The translations under genes and the position numbers were made by a program. Shown in pieces: positions 10,910 to 22,359 of a DNA stretch of 64,000 nucleotides. The notes under the pieces are model-generated. The model saw only the letters and a program-made list of their open reading frames with translations, was not told the origin of the DNA and ran no database searches. Source of the DNA: Lunularia cruciata (Eukaryota; Streptophyta; Marchantiopsida; Lunulariales; Lunulariaceae); assembly GCA_948567375.1 (NCBI GenBank), contig OX419756.1, positions 56,248,333-56,312,332 on the forward strand, in the 5' to 3' direction. The first letter of the stretch is position 1. Every line of letters begins with the position of its first letter.

Positions 10910-11035
10910 CCCATCCGCTCTCTAAAGTCCTTCCTAAGTCTAGCGATTACTCTATGTTCTCCACCTCAAATTACTCAGTTTCAGTAGTTCGTGTTATTCC
11001 AAGAGGGGTGATCCACTCTCTTGGACTAGAACACT

Positions 11036-11048
11036 TGCTCTGATACCA
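11036..11048 (-). promoter_or_regulatory. Element B primer binding site (initiator Met tRNA)
   Basis: The minus strand reads TGGTATCAGAGCA one base inside the 5' LTR. This is the standard complement of the 3' end of plant initiator Met tRNA that primes minus-strand DNA synthesis. Confidence 0.92.
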
Positions 11049-11049
11049 T

Positions 11050-11788
11050 TGTAATATTCCGAGGACAAGAGAAGAGAGAAAACACAGATTGCACACTCAA
11101 ACATTCGATGCCCCAAGGGAGCACCTTCTCTTTATTATATAGACAAAGAGGATCTCCTCCAAGGAAGCTCCACCATAGGATTAGGGACACAGATAGGTGA
11201 CATGTCAGCAAGCTCCACCCTTGGATTACTTACTTGGATGGGTGACCTGTCTGGTCTAGGTCCTATTTGGTTGGTCAAACAAGCTTTGACCGGAAGGAAT
11301 CTTTTAGGGAATCTTCCTGTAGGAATCTCAGAATCACATGAGTAAGGTACCATTGGAAAGCTCTCGACGAGACAAACCAAGGGGGAGGGAAGGCCAGCCT
11401 TCCCTCCATTGGGGGGGGGATCTGCACATTTTTGAGGCCTAATTCATCCGTTTAGGCCTCCGAAATTGCCTTCAAAGATTTCAAGCATATTTCGGTTCCT
11501 ACTCTATTAGTAGAAGTCCTCTTTTGGTGATACCTCTTTCTGATCTTTTTAGTCCATCATGTGTAACATCCTTCCAGATGTTACCAAACCAATTCTCACC
11601 TTTAAATCATATGTCTAGCTATTGGTTCTAAGGTTCTCAAGTCTATTTTGGTTTCTGCCCTATTAGTAGAAGTACTCTTTTGGTGATACTTCTATCTGAT
11701 CTATTTTGACCATCATGTATAACATCATTCTAGATGTTACCAAACCGAATTTCACATCTAGATCATATGGCTAACCCTTGGTATTACA
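11050..11788 (-). repeat. Element B 5' LTR (right)
   Basis: It begins TGTAATATTCC and ends GGTATTACA on the plus strand and is 739 bases long. It would carry the element promoter on the minus strand. Confidence 0.92.
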
Positions 11789-13680
11789 CGCAACCTCTAT
11801 GTGAAAAACTCCCTCCACTCTGGCTGCAAGCTCCACACGTCCTCTAGCTGCATCCCATGTGGACCAAGGGTGTAATCCAAGTAGCCCACGCTCACTTAGA
11901 TGGACTCCAAGTAGACCACTCTCCCTAGTAGCTATTGGATGTGTCCCAAGAATACCATGTCCACTCGGTCCATCGCCCCCAACATGTGCTTGAATCGTCT
12001 CAATAGGCATAGGGCTCACAAGTGTCCAAGTGGTGATGCCTATAAAGCGCATCTTACGCTGCTCTGCCAAGCCAATGCTCACAATCCAGGTCAAATAGTT
12101 TAGGTCCATAGCCTGACCTAACACCTGACACCTAGATGCCTCTGACACTACTGAAATAGTGGTAATACTAGTGCAAAAACCCATTGCCCGCTCTCTCTCA
12201 TCAGCATTCGACTCCACCAATTGCTGTAATTGTGAGTCCCAAATAAGTCCAATTCCTCCCTCTCAAAAAGCATGAGAGCTTGGGAAACTCATGAGTGTGA
12301 GAAATGCGGCTCTAGGCTGTCCAACTAGGTTCACCATTGCCATAGGTGACCGATCAGCCACTACCACTATCTGAGACTGACGTCCAACATCCAAGATGTC
12401 ATCCACAAGGATGTGGTCAAGTAGCTGAATCCCATCATAAGCGCGTTGTAGAACCTCTCTTGGTAAGAAGTTTGTCCACTAAAGATGAAGACAATGAGCC
12501 TATGATCTCACTTTGGCTGCATCTAACAATACAACAGGTCCCATCCAAGCATGGACCTGATGTGTACTCGCCACCACTCTGGTGCAAGAATCACCCATCA
12601 AGGGCACGTTCTCCAAAAGGTAAGTTGGAGAAACAGACTGATAAACCAGGAGATGTTGTAGTATCCGTAGCTTCTCCCAAAACACACCAAAACAAGGATC
12701 CTAAATACCCAAACCACAGCCCGCACGTGTATGTCCCTGACTTGGCCATCCAAAAATCACCAAGTGAATAGGCCTATGTCTCTCTAGGTCATGCGCTCCC
12801 AGTAAGGAAATGTTTGCTAGTAGGGCCTTCTGGTAACCTCTGACTGCTGACATTGGTAGTAACTCCGGATATCAATAGGCCAAGTGTACCACATGATGTA
12901 GAGAGACTTGCCTAGCAATCTCATCTCTCTCTACATACAAGTACCTTTGTACTCAGATGCCCGCATGTAACACTACAGCTAGTCCGGTGCTGATCCTACC
13001 AAACAACTCCAATAGGCATATCCCCTCTACTAGATACTGCCAAGCAATGAGTGTGGTATCCAGAGGTGTCAAAGCAATTGCCTCTTGATGCTCATCCTCA
13101 CACTCATCTCTTGATGGTACGAAGGCTCCACTCCAAGCCTACTGCACCAATTGATCTACATGTTGTTGCAATGCATCCTCTGAACTCCACAATGGAACAT
13201 CCAAGGTGGATGGAACAATCCCACTTGTACTCCAAAGCCGAGTGATCTCCTTTGGTACTGGAGTATCCTCTACATGGGCATTCCCCTCCAACAAGTCACC
13301 AGGCCAAGTAACTGCACCACTGAAAGCTAAAACTAATGTTGCCATGGTTCCAAACTATAGTGAGCCAAGACTACCACTACTAAAGCGTACTGGTAGGCGA
13401 CATACTCATCCCTCACCAGACTGCCAACCAGGTCTAAAAGAGGTTGTCTCCTCCCAATAGTCAATGTTGAAACCCATGGGGTATAACACTACTCCCCAAC
13501 TAGCACATCATATGACTCAGCTATTGTTGCAATAGCCTAAGCTCTCACCACCAAGCTATCGGTCGGATGACCAGGCAGAACCTGGACAACAAGCTCCCCA
13601 CGTGTGATGTATTGTGTTGAACCACCACCTAGAGATGTCTGGATCTGAAATGGACATCTCTCCACATCGGTCTTTCGTAA
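11789..13680 (-). pseudogene. Element A, region between protease and reverse transcriptase
   Basis: This resumes the A polyprotein after element B. The open minus-strand frame 12220-11771 is the longest piece, but no domain is recognised in it. Frames further right (13139-13345, 12500-12685) are short and broken. By position it should be the linker and start of reverse transcriptase. It is rich in stops on all frames and cannot be functional. Confidence 0.6.
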
Positions 13681-13760
13681 TTCCAGACCGACAAATGCAG
13701 CCTTCCCCAAGATAAGGGGCTACGCACTAGAGTCTAACAAGACTCTTTGTGGTGTATAGA
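13681..13760 (-). pseudogene. Element A protease active-site remnant
   Basis: The minus strand around 13720-13734 reads VLLDSSA-stop-PLILGKAAF in frame. This is recognisable as the retropepsin active site, with DSS in place of DSG and a TAG codon after the Ala. Both changes would abolish protease activity. Confidence 0.75.
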
Positions 13761-14199
13761 CCTTCCTTGAAGGTCCCACCAAACAAAAAATCCCCCTCTA
13801 GTTATCCAATAGGACAACACCAGGTGTGAATCATGCTCTCTCAAATACCGGTCTAGCTAGCAACTCCTCCAGTCTAACCGCTGCTGTCTGCCATAAACCA
13901 CTGGTCGCTGAACAAATCCCATGCTCCTCAACCAAGTCAGCTCCACTATCAACCACCTTTGCCCTAGTAGTAGGAACCACATCATCCCTACGCTCACAAA
14001 GTATGGCAGCCAACCGGAACACTGGGGCTGGATCAACTCCCAATGTAAACATGTCACTGGCCAAAACCAAAGGACGCCGCATAATCAGCTAAGCCACCCC
14101 CAACATCATGCTAGACTTAGTCTATGTGGTTGTAGGTGGCTGACTAGTAGGTAGTCCATCATGTACTCCATCACCACCTACCACACCTGCACTAGGACG

Positions 14200-16672
14200 T
14201 CTAGGAACCATGGATGTTGTCTACAATGCCTTAGATAGCATGAAAGACTGGGGAAGTTTGACCTGTCTCCCAACCTCTCTTCTCTGTGGGTCCAACTCCA
14301 ATGATGCTCCTCTAGGCTCTAGAGCACGTACTGCACTCCTAGTCACTACTGTAGATGCATCCACCTGTGCTGCTCCGCACATGAAATCCAAAGCATCTCT
14401 ATCACCAGCATATGAGGTAGAAGCCTTAGCACCCGAATCTGATCTCCTTTGAGCAATAGCCATACTAGCCAATCTCTGCTCCAATTGCTCAATCCGTGTA
14501 GCCATAGTTGTGTCAGAAGTAAGGGTAGGTACTGCACTCCTACTAGGTGTAGATCCTCTACCACCACCTCTACCACCTCGTCCTCCATGAACTGGAGCTC
14601 CTCTACTACCTGCCATAGCAGCCCTACCACTCCGTAGCTCCGGATATAGGTCAAAACACCGGTCACTAATGTCACCAAATCTGTGGCAGTGCTCACATTG
14701 CCTCTATGCTGGTTGTGATGCACCAGAGGTATCAGGTCCGCTGCCCTGAGTACACTCTCTCCTATGGTGAGGTCCACCACAAGTCCAACAAGCAACACTA
14801 CCACTCATTGGTTGCTGCTGACCCAAAAATGAAGGTAAGGGTCTAACTCCACTAGACCCTCCACTTGCTCCATAGGATCTGGGCTGTCCACCTTGTCCTC
14901 AAAAACCAATTGTGCGTGGTGCACTTTGCTGCACTCTAGAAGAAGTCACGACCGTGGATGAGGTCTCCCTACCAAATCTAAATGTCACCACTCTCTCCTC
15001 TACCATGTTGAGCTCAATATGCTCAGCCAAACCAAAGACCACTGCCAAAGTAGGCAAAGTAGCCTACAACAACATAGCATCACAAACTCTACATTGTAAC
15101 TCCCTATCCAGTATCCCATACCAAACTGGACTGTTTGGGCCTCAGTAACTCCCTGAGTGAAATTGATCAGCCGCCTCATGCGAGTGTATGCCTCACTGTA
15201 ATACCAAGAGGTAGCCATATGATCTAGATGTGAAATTCAGTTTGGTAACATCTAGAATGATGTTATACATGATGGTCAAAATAGATAAGATAGAAGTATC
15301 ACCAAAAGAGTACTTCTACTAATAGGGCAAAAACCAAAATAGACTTGAGAACCTTAGAACCAATAGTTAGACATATGATTTAAAGGTGAGAATTGGTTTG
15401 GTAACATCTGGAAGGATGTTACACATGATTGACTAAACAAATCAGAAAGAGGTATCACCAAAAGGGGACTTCTACTAATAGAGTAGGAACCGAAATATGC
15501 TTGAAATCTTTGAAGGCAATTTCGGAGGCCTAAACGGATGAATTAGGTCTCAAAAATGTGCAAATTCTCCCCCCCCCCCCCTCCTAAATGGAGGAAAGGT
15601 TGGCCTTCCCTCCTCCTTGCTTTGTCTTTTTGAGAGCTTTCCAACAGTACCTTACTCACATGATTTTGAGATTCCTATAGGAAGATTCCCTAAAAGATTC
15701 CCTCTGGTCAAAGCTTGTTTGACCAACCAGATAGGACCTAGACCAGACATGTCACCCATACAAGTAAGTAATTCAAGGGTGGAGCTTGCTGACATGTCAC
15801 CTATCTATGTCCCTAATCCTGTGGTGGAGCATCCTTGGAGTAGATCCTCTTTGTCTATATAATAAAGAGAAGGTGCTCCTTTGGGGCATGGAATGTTTGA
15901 GTGTGCAATCTGTGTTTTCTCTCTTCTCTTGTCCCGGAGTATTACACTCGCATAGGCTCTCTCCAGCCTTCCGCTGGAACTCTTGCAAGTTCCTCAGCTT
16001 GTCAGTCCGTACTCCCTGGTAGTTCTGCCTCAAACATAAGAAGAACTCCACCATGGGGTTAAACCTTGGTACCACACCACCTCCTGCAGCGGTACCTCCA
16101 CTCGTGGTAACACTATCTCCAGCTAGTGCACCTCCACTAACTCCACCAACACTACTCGAGCTAGAACTCATAGGTACAGCCAATCTACTCCTGGCTACCA
16201 AGCCTGAAGTGATAGAGACATAGTTTGGAGACCAATATTATCTCCATAACTCAATCTTCTCCAAATGAGCTCTCTTGAACTCATGGTAGTCGTCCATCGA
16301 TGGACCCTCCAAGTGTTGAAACAACCTCTTCCATGCCATGAAAGGTGTGAACAAAGTCGGGTTCCGCATCTACTACAGATCACACCAACTATCAAACTCC
16401 TAGATGAAGTCATCCAACTCAATGGTATCCACTATACCAGAGTAACGCCTAGGGTCTTTGGAGGCCCCATAAATCTTGTCCATGTCCCACAACAATGGTG
16501 CGGATACACCAAGTGCACTCTCAATTGAATTAGCTCCTGTGTCAAACTCCAACTCAAAGTCAATCTCCTCCCTCACTGGGACCTGAGATACAGGTTGATA
16601 CCGAGCACCACTCCAAGTAAACCCACTGCGTACTGTAGAGCTAATTCCTCTGGAATCTCCAAAGAACTCCAT
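14200..16672 (-). pseudogene. Element A gag, split by a solo LTR
   Basis: Gag starts at an ATG at 16672 (MEFFGDSRG). The capsid-like part runs to 15952 (MVEFFLCLRQNYQGVRTDKL, then FQRKAGESLCE), is cut by a solo LTR, and resumes at 15196 (AYTRMRRLINFTQG). Two degenerate zinc knuckles follow near 14650-14780: CWTCGGPHHRREC with altered spacing, and CEHCHRFGDISDRC with Asp in place of the His. A basic glycine-rich segment lies near 14580. In-frame stops occur near 16385. The coding sense across the solo LTR confirms that it was inserted into an existing gag. Confidence 0.8.
15197..15946 (+). mobile_element. Solo LTR of the element B family, inserted in gag of A
   Basis: This is a 750-base inverted copy of the B LTR, beginning TGTAATACC and ending GAGTATTACA. 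It is flanked by CTCAC (15192-15196) and CTCGC (15947-15951), a 5-base target duplication with one change. No internal sequence remains, so it is the product of recombination between the two LTRs of a former full element. It contains a run of about 13 C near 15569. Orientation is opposite to A and B. Confidence 0.92.
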
Positions 16673-16751
16673 TGTGACAAAGTAACCGTAACCACAACCA
16701 CAACCACAAACCATAACCACCAACTGCAACCGCAAGTTGCAACCAGAAGTA

Positions 16752-16885
16752 CCCCACCAAGTGCCAACACCACCAAGTGCCAACACCACCAAGTGCCAAC
16801 ACTAACCAAGCACCACCAAGTGCCAACACCAACCGAGCACCACCAAGTACCAACACCAACAGAGCACCACCAAGTGCCAAAACTA
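16752..16885. repeat. Minisatellite in the leader of element A
   Basis: The unit CACCAAGTGCCAACAC is repeated about six times, some copies separated by short AACCGAGCAC-like spacers. It lies upstream of the gag start of A. Its reverse complement is GT-rich. Confidence 0.85.
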
Positions 16886-17679
16886 GCAGAACACTATCCA
16901 CTAATGTAACTGTAACTAAGACAACTATACTAGGGGCAAGGGCAACCTGTAACCTGCCATCACAACATGCATTCTCACGGTCTGTAGGTCATCACGTCCT
17001 ACCTCACCAGAGAGAAACAAAGATAGTCTGACTGGTCATCACTCCAGCCTCACTATCGAGAGCACACCAAAGCACCAACGCTCAAAATTCAGGGCACCTC
17101 ACACAAACACGGTACACAAACAAGAAGCAAAGAATGGAGGAGGTCCAATCACACGAATGCTAAACAACAACCATCCATCTCATAAATCAACACAGGACCA
17201 ACTCTGCCACCACTTGGCATTTGACATAATTGGAGTACCTATCTATTTCTTGAGCTACAAGGATCACCGAGGATCAGTTTCAAGTTCTTTTTGCCAAAAT
17301 CTGATGTAACTCCTTCACAAAATCTGACATAAATTCCTAAAAATGGTTGACCACTAAATCCTTAGCTAACTCTTCACTCAAGCCAAATTGGAAAAATCAG
17401 TTTTGTACAATCTTCAATTCGTGAGAATCTACTCCAAACTCCACCTTCAATTTCAGTTTTTGAGCTCAACTCATAACAAATTGGTCCTGAGCTCAAAATC
17501 ACAACTACCGCTTGAAAATTGCTTCTCCCCTGGCTCCAAATTTTCCCAATGCTTCCGCACACACACTCTCTTAGGGAAATCTGAACTACTTGATCGAGAC
17601 ACCATGATCCATTGACCTTGGAGATACCACCAACACTTGCATTTCTTGTACCCAATTTCCCCTTGACTCACTTCTCTGA
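16886..17679 (-). other. Element A untranslated leader
   Basis: No gene is seen here. Near 17204 the minus strand reads TGGTGGCAGAGTTGG, which resembles a Met-tRNA primer site. That site is about 470 bases from the repeat-defined end of the right LTR, so either the LTR is longer than the repeat shows or the likeness is chance. Confidence 0.4.
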
Positions 17680-18135
17680 TGTCAACAGATTGTTTACCAC
17701 TCAAATCAATCAAACTCAGATCAATACTTGATCTGATCCTCAATAACTTGCCAACAATAGGGCATTGATTACAGTCAAGCCACACCCACTCTAGCATAGA
17801 GACTCCAGGTGACACTTGCCGGCTTTTTGTCCACTCTAGCCAAGAACTCGAAGGCTCAACATCAGAGAAGTGAGCTCTCTAGAGCTGCACTCCCAGGGTA
17901 TACCCCTGATTTCAACCTAGGTCTCCTCCCAATGGTCCCGCTGACGGCACACCCGACCGTGCAGACGGTGCAAGTGACGGTGGACCCCACCATGAAGTCA
18001 GTACCCTAAAATTGAAATCTGACAGTTGGAAAGTAGTCTATGAGTAATGGCCAAAATACCTCTAACTACTATTACTAGAACTCTAGTGTTTGAGCATCTA
18101 GATGCAAAACTACAAATGGCGGGACAACGTTGACA
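17680..18135 (-). repeat. Element A right (5') LTR
   Basis: It begins TGTCAACAGATTG and ends CGTTGACA, giving a perfect 7-base terminal inverted pair. It matches 1256-1706 at about 93%. The 108-base repeat that flanks the left copy is absent here. Confidence 0.78.
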
Positions 18136-20024
18136 CCTTGATAGTCAAGCAAAAAGTCCTCCATGGCTTTTAACACTAGCCCCAACATGTGAACAACCCA
18201 AGTTGACAAGGGTGGATAATTCATAAGGTGATTTAGCCCTAGCTCCTCATAGGCTGGTGGGATCAGACTAGCCATTATTTCTTCCTATTGCGGTAGGGGT
18301 GGCGCTTCTTGTTCTTGTGGGTGATCACAAATAGGTGTCATGGCCACCAAAATGTGGTCTTCATGGGGTCTTGATGAAGAACTTGATGTTCCCTTCTCCT
18401 TCCTCAATCTTCCACTACCCAAAACTTTAGTTCTTGCTATGATTTTAGCAATAGCCGCTAAAGTTGCAATTACTTCACCCAAGTCTAAGGAGAGTTGTCT
18501 CCTTAACCCTTCCCCTTTTCTGCACTCAAGAACCTCCTCTCATGCAATCATGAAGGTGTGGTCCAGACTTCCTTGGGTATAATTCCTTGGGATGGAATCA
18601 CCACCTATTGCCTTTCTAAAGGCAATGCGGGTGAAATCCTCACTATCTCCACCCTTGATGTCAGAGAAGAGGTCTTCTTTAGTTGCAACTGGGATATTGG
18701 AATATCTTCCTCCACATCCACCATTATCTCTTCTTCTCTCTTGGTGGGGGGCTGGTCCAATACTTTTGACACCACCATGGCCATGGGGCTAGATTGTACC
18801 TCCACACCTTGCTCCGCATTGCCTCCTTCACCTTTGGAGGACAGTTCAATTTGGGAGAAGGAAGTCTCATGTTCTTGAGGTGCCACCTCCTTCACCAATG
18901 AAAATTCCTTCTCCACACTCACTTATGGTTCTTTGACTTGGGGAGTTCATAATGAGTTGTGGTCACTCCTACCCTCACTTCACGACTCCAACTCACACAC
19001 GGATTGGGAATTCTCCTAGTCTGAAGAGCTCATAACTTGAGGATTAGGTTTGTGTCTCTTCTCTAACTAGGATGGCATTGTGGTTGCCTTTCATTTGCTC
19101 GTGCTTTCTCTCAAAACCTTATCAATTGGTGTACATTTTCCTATAATCTGATATTGCAAGAAGGCATCCTTATACTTTCTTGTTTTTGCCGCATGCTCCA
19201 ACTAGGCTTGATAGTAGCACACCGAGTAGTTGTATGTTAGGAAGAGCATCTGCTCTTCATTTGGTAGTTGCATCCCAATGTAAAAGTGTATGAAAAATGG
19301 AGAGAGTAAGGTGTTTCCTACATGCACTTGAAGTTTCTCCGTCATCTCACGAGCACAATGATAAAACATCTTTGCCAAATCCATGGGTTTCACTTCATGC
19401 AACAATTGGAAGAAGGTAGCTTGCACATTGTTAATGTAAGTTGTACTTGTCATTTGAAGATCTTCATGAGCAAGATCACCACAATGCAATGGGTAGGATC
19501 ATTATATCCATTTACCTTCTAGCAATTCCATGTCTTTGCATATTTGAACAAAGCCTCAAATTTCCTTGTCATTTCATCTGATAGTCAAGTCCACTCTTGG
19601 TCAAGGTACATTGCTCTAGGCATAGAGTCTGACCTGAGAACCTTTTGCCTTTGCTTGTCCATCCAAGCAAATAAGTTATTGTGCAGGTTGATGAGTTTGT
19701 GTTCTTCTTCTCCTTTATCTCCAGCACCATTGGTAGATAAGTAAAATCCCAAATCAAGAACCAGATATGCTTGGAGTTGAGGTACTCCATGTAACAATAG
19801 TGTGCACATTTCTCCATTCTTGGAGTACGTAGCATAATTGTGGCTGGCATTTTCTTCTTCTTGGGTGACATCACGTTGCCCAATGCTTTGAAATCAAATA
19901 GACTCTCAATGCCTTTGCACTCTCTTGAATCTAGATCACCCGCTCACACAATTTGTCATGCTACACCTCACGACTCATGACTTTGTACCTTGAGATCACT
20001 TAATGCACCTGGTTGAATTGCCTT
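18136..20024 (-). pseudogene. Element C interior, gag-like frames
   Basis: Broken minus-strand frames (19883-19569, 19489-19202, 18922-18605, 18482-18285, 18275-18075) lie between the right C repeat and element A. The segment near 19250-19330 (NTLLSPFFIHFYIGMQLPNEEQ region) weakly recalls the plant-transposon protein domain found in non-autonomous plant retroelements. 18605-18922 is acidic and low in complexity. No pol motif is found in any frame. Together with 450-1074 this suggests a large non-autonomous element with one structural-type ORF. The assignment is tentative. Confidence 0.4.
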
Positions 20025-20553
20025 GTGAATTTGGAGGCAGTGCAAATTCAATTGACTGAAACTTAACTTCTTTTTGAGGCAAGATGTTTATATCCCTCAA
20101 TCTGTCCATTGCAGATTTTCATCAGTCATCAATGGTGAAATGTCATTATACCCACATGTGTCAAGCGGCACAAGGAATGATGGCGACCAAAACCGGTTCT
20201 TTCTCCTACATGGCAGCAATTGCTTGAGGGAAGTCAAACCGCTGAAGAATGACAACCAAATGTTGGCATGGCATACCATACTTGTGATCATGATGATGAT
20301 TGTGTTATCATGGTCTTGGGACTGTCATCATTATCAGGGGTTGGGTGGTTTCATTCCAATGATATCCATCAACTGTTTGTTTTAAGTATATCTCTCTTGT
20401 GAGTGTGATTTAAACCCTAAATCCTAATCACTAACGTGAATCTAACTTGGATAGTCAACCAATTGCACAAAACAAAACATCTATATTAGGAGGCAGGGAA
20501 TGGGCTACCACATCTATCTATCCCTATGTATCTCTTTACGGTCAATTGGCACT
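20025..20553 (-). repeat. Element C, right LTR-like repeat
   Basis: Counterpart of 1-552 in the same orientation, about 80% alike by eye. In the minus direction it would be the 5' LTR. No standard primer site is seen beside it. Confidence 0.55.
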
Positions 20554-22091
20554 TTCTTTCACACCTTCACTCCTGTCTAAATGTCTATTGGATGTTTTTG
20601 CTTATCATATTGCGGTTCAGTTGTTCCTGTTTCTCATGATCTTGTTCTAACGTTCCCGATCGTTAAATCCCCCTTCGGTTGTTTGACCCTCCCGTTTGGA
20701 CGTAGTTTGGATAGTGTTGCATCTCTTCGTTTGGATGTAGTTGAGATGGTGTTGCACACCCCTTGCTGGTTACACTCCTCTCGAATGTTTGCAACTCCCA
20801 TTTGTAACTCCCATGCAAACGTAGAGGATCACATCCACACAGGAATGTGCACCGGATCTACCATCGCTATCCGTTTTGATGTTGCAAACTGTGCCTAATT
20901 GTGGTGAATGTGACCCTTCAACAGATCATTAAGTTGTTTTCACGACCAAGGTCGAGCTCGTCATAATTAGTTTGTGTAACCTTTTGGTGGATGTTGATCC
21001 TCCATGATCCCAGTCAATTCTTGCTTCAGCTAGCATTTCCGGCTTTAAGGCACTCCCGAGAGTCTCTGTATAGATCTAATCTTATTCATTTTGAGTTTAT
21101 GTGGAACTTCTTCTGAATCCAGAGTTTCCGCGGGGCTGGTGACTTTATCCCGACCATTATAGAGCTTGTGATTTCCTCAAAAGCAGCTTCGTCACCCAAG
21201 GACACAATTCTCCATAGGGTATTGGTCATCACACCATGCATGCTTCAATCAATTCACCTCTTTCCATGCTGGCGATCTCAATCTATTTGGGATCCAGCAA
21301 ATAGTAAGATCTCCTCAATGTAAAAATTACCGAGGAGGTTGCTCTGCTGCCATCGGCTTTCGTAACTTGTCATGCTGGAGCTCACCTAACCGTAAGAGTG
21401 GTTTATCATTTTCTTAACCTGGCAAACTTGAGCTCTTAACCAGCAAGTTCTCTTCCTGTATGCTCAAGCTTGAGTGGTTTGCTTTGTCTCGAATCCTTTT
21501 ATATCTCTTACCTACCAGGCTCGAGCTCACCAAGTGGGAAGCGCAGATCTTACTATTTGCTCCATTCTGCTTCGGAACATTTGATCTCCTAACTAATATG
21601 CCATGCTAGCTAGAGCTTTTGGGATGTATACAGCACCCATTACTAACAGCGCTTACAGTATAATATGCTCCTGGGCCAGTGGTTTATTATGCTTCCCTCT
21701 TCTTCTGTTAATATTATCTTACTAACCTTTAAATGGGGCTAGCCCCATTTTACCTCTTTTTTTTGTCTTGCTTCTTTTCTTACTTTTTCCATGTTTCATG
21801 TGTTCTATGTGGTCACTTATTTTCTTATTTTCTGTCACCTTTAAAACATGACTGTTGCCTACGATAGTACCTGCAATCACGTAGGTACTTAGCGACTAAG
21901 ACAACGGGAAAGAACAGAGATGCCTGACGGACGAGGATGGGACTAAAGTCAGAATTGCCCTTGGAAATACATTTGGGGATGGAGACTGATGGGTGGGGAG
22001 GGGTTTTTTCGCCACGTTTTTTCACTAATCTGATGTGATGCTAGATCAGGCCTTTCTAGCGGGGTTAATTACGTGGGTTTTGTATCTTACT
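20554..22091. other. Intergenic, no gene recognised
   Basis: A mixed-composition stretch with a plus frame at 20581-20898 that has no recognisable domain and no splice or codon support. Several LTR-like fragments may be present but none could be paired. Confidence 0.5.
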
Positions 22092-22355
22092 TTTATGCCT
22101 GCAGTGTAGTAAGTTAATGAGCTGTAACTGAAATACACATACTGTTTAATTAATAAGCGTGAATTATTTTAGTAATGTTCTAAACTTTCTTACTTTCATG
22201 TGAACTTTCTTACTTTCTTATTTTAGTAATGTTCTAAACTTTCTTACTTTCTTACTTTTTATGCCTGCGGTGTAGTAAGTTAAGGAGCTATAATTGATCA
22301 TACCTGAAACTACACATACTATTTAATTAATAAGCGTGAATTCTTTTATTAATGT
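22092..22355. repeat. Direct duplication, about 100-base units
   Basis: A unit around TTTTATGCCTGCAGTGTAGT (from about 22092) recurs from about 22258, each followed by AATTAATAAGCGTGAATT and a string of TTTCTTACTTTC motifs. The copies are about 90% alike. Confidence 0.75.
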
Positions 22356-22359
22356 TCTT

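Larger units (their letters stand above)
5184..11788 (-). mobile_element. Element B, Ty3/gypsy chromovirus, near full length, nested in A
   Basis: This is a 6605-base element with LTRs at 5184-5919 and 11050-11788 (about 96% alike by eye, TG...CA ends). It has an initiator-Met-tRNA primer site beside the right LTR and a purine tract beside the left one. On the minus strand it encodes two leader ORFs, gag with a CCHC knuckle, protease, reverse transcriptase, RNase H, integrase and chromodomain. The flanking bases CCCAA (5179-5183) and CGCAA (11789-11793) look like a 5-base target duplication with one later change. The coding frame is mostly open but has several nonsense codons, so this copy is probably inactive. 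Its LTRs are more alike than those of A, as expected for a younger insertion. Confidence 0.93.
1148..18135 (-). mobile_element. Element A, Ty3/gypsy LTR retrotransposon, decayed and interrupted
   Basis: On the minus strand the order is right LTR (17680-18135), leader with minisatellite, gag (16672 to about 14200), protease (around 13727), reverse transcriptase (to 4007), RNase H (3979-3764), integrase (3257-2305), tail and left LTR (about 1256-1706). RT before integrase is the Ty3/gypsy order. Removing element B (5184-11788) and the solo LTR (15197-15946) leaves about 9.6 kb, a normal size. The LTR copies are about 93% alike over about 440 bases, so the insertion is old. Coding frames carry many stops and shifts, so the element is dead. 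The ends are uncertain because a 108-base repeat flanks only the left LTR. Confidence 0.85.

Noticed and set aside
16573-16909. Glycine/valine- or threonine/proline-repeat proteins over the minisatellite
   Set aside because: The repetitive peptides come from the DNA repeat being open in several frames; gag of A starts downstream at 16672.
17204-17218. Primer binding site of element A at TGGTGGCAGAGTTGG
   Set aside because: It lies about 470 bases from the LTR end defined by the repeat, and the match to Met tRNA is imperfect; kept only as a note.
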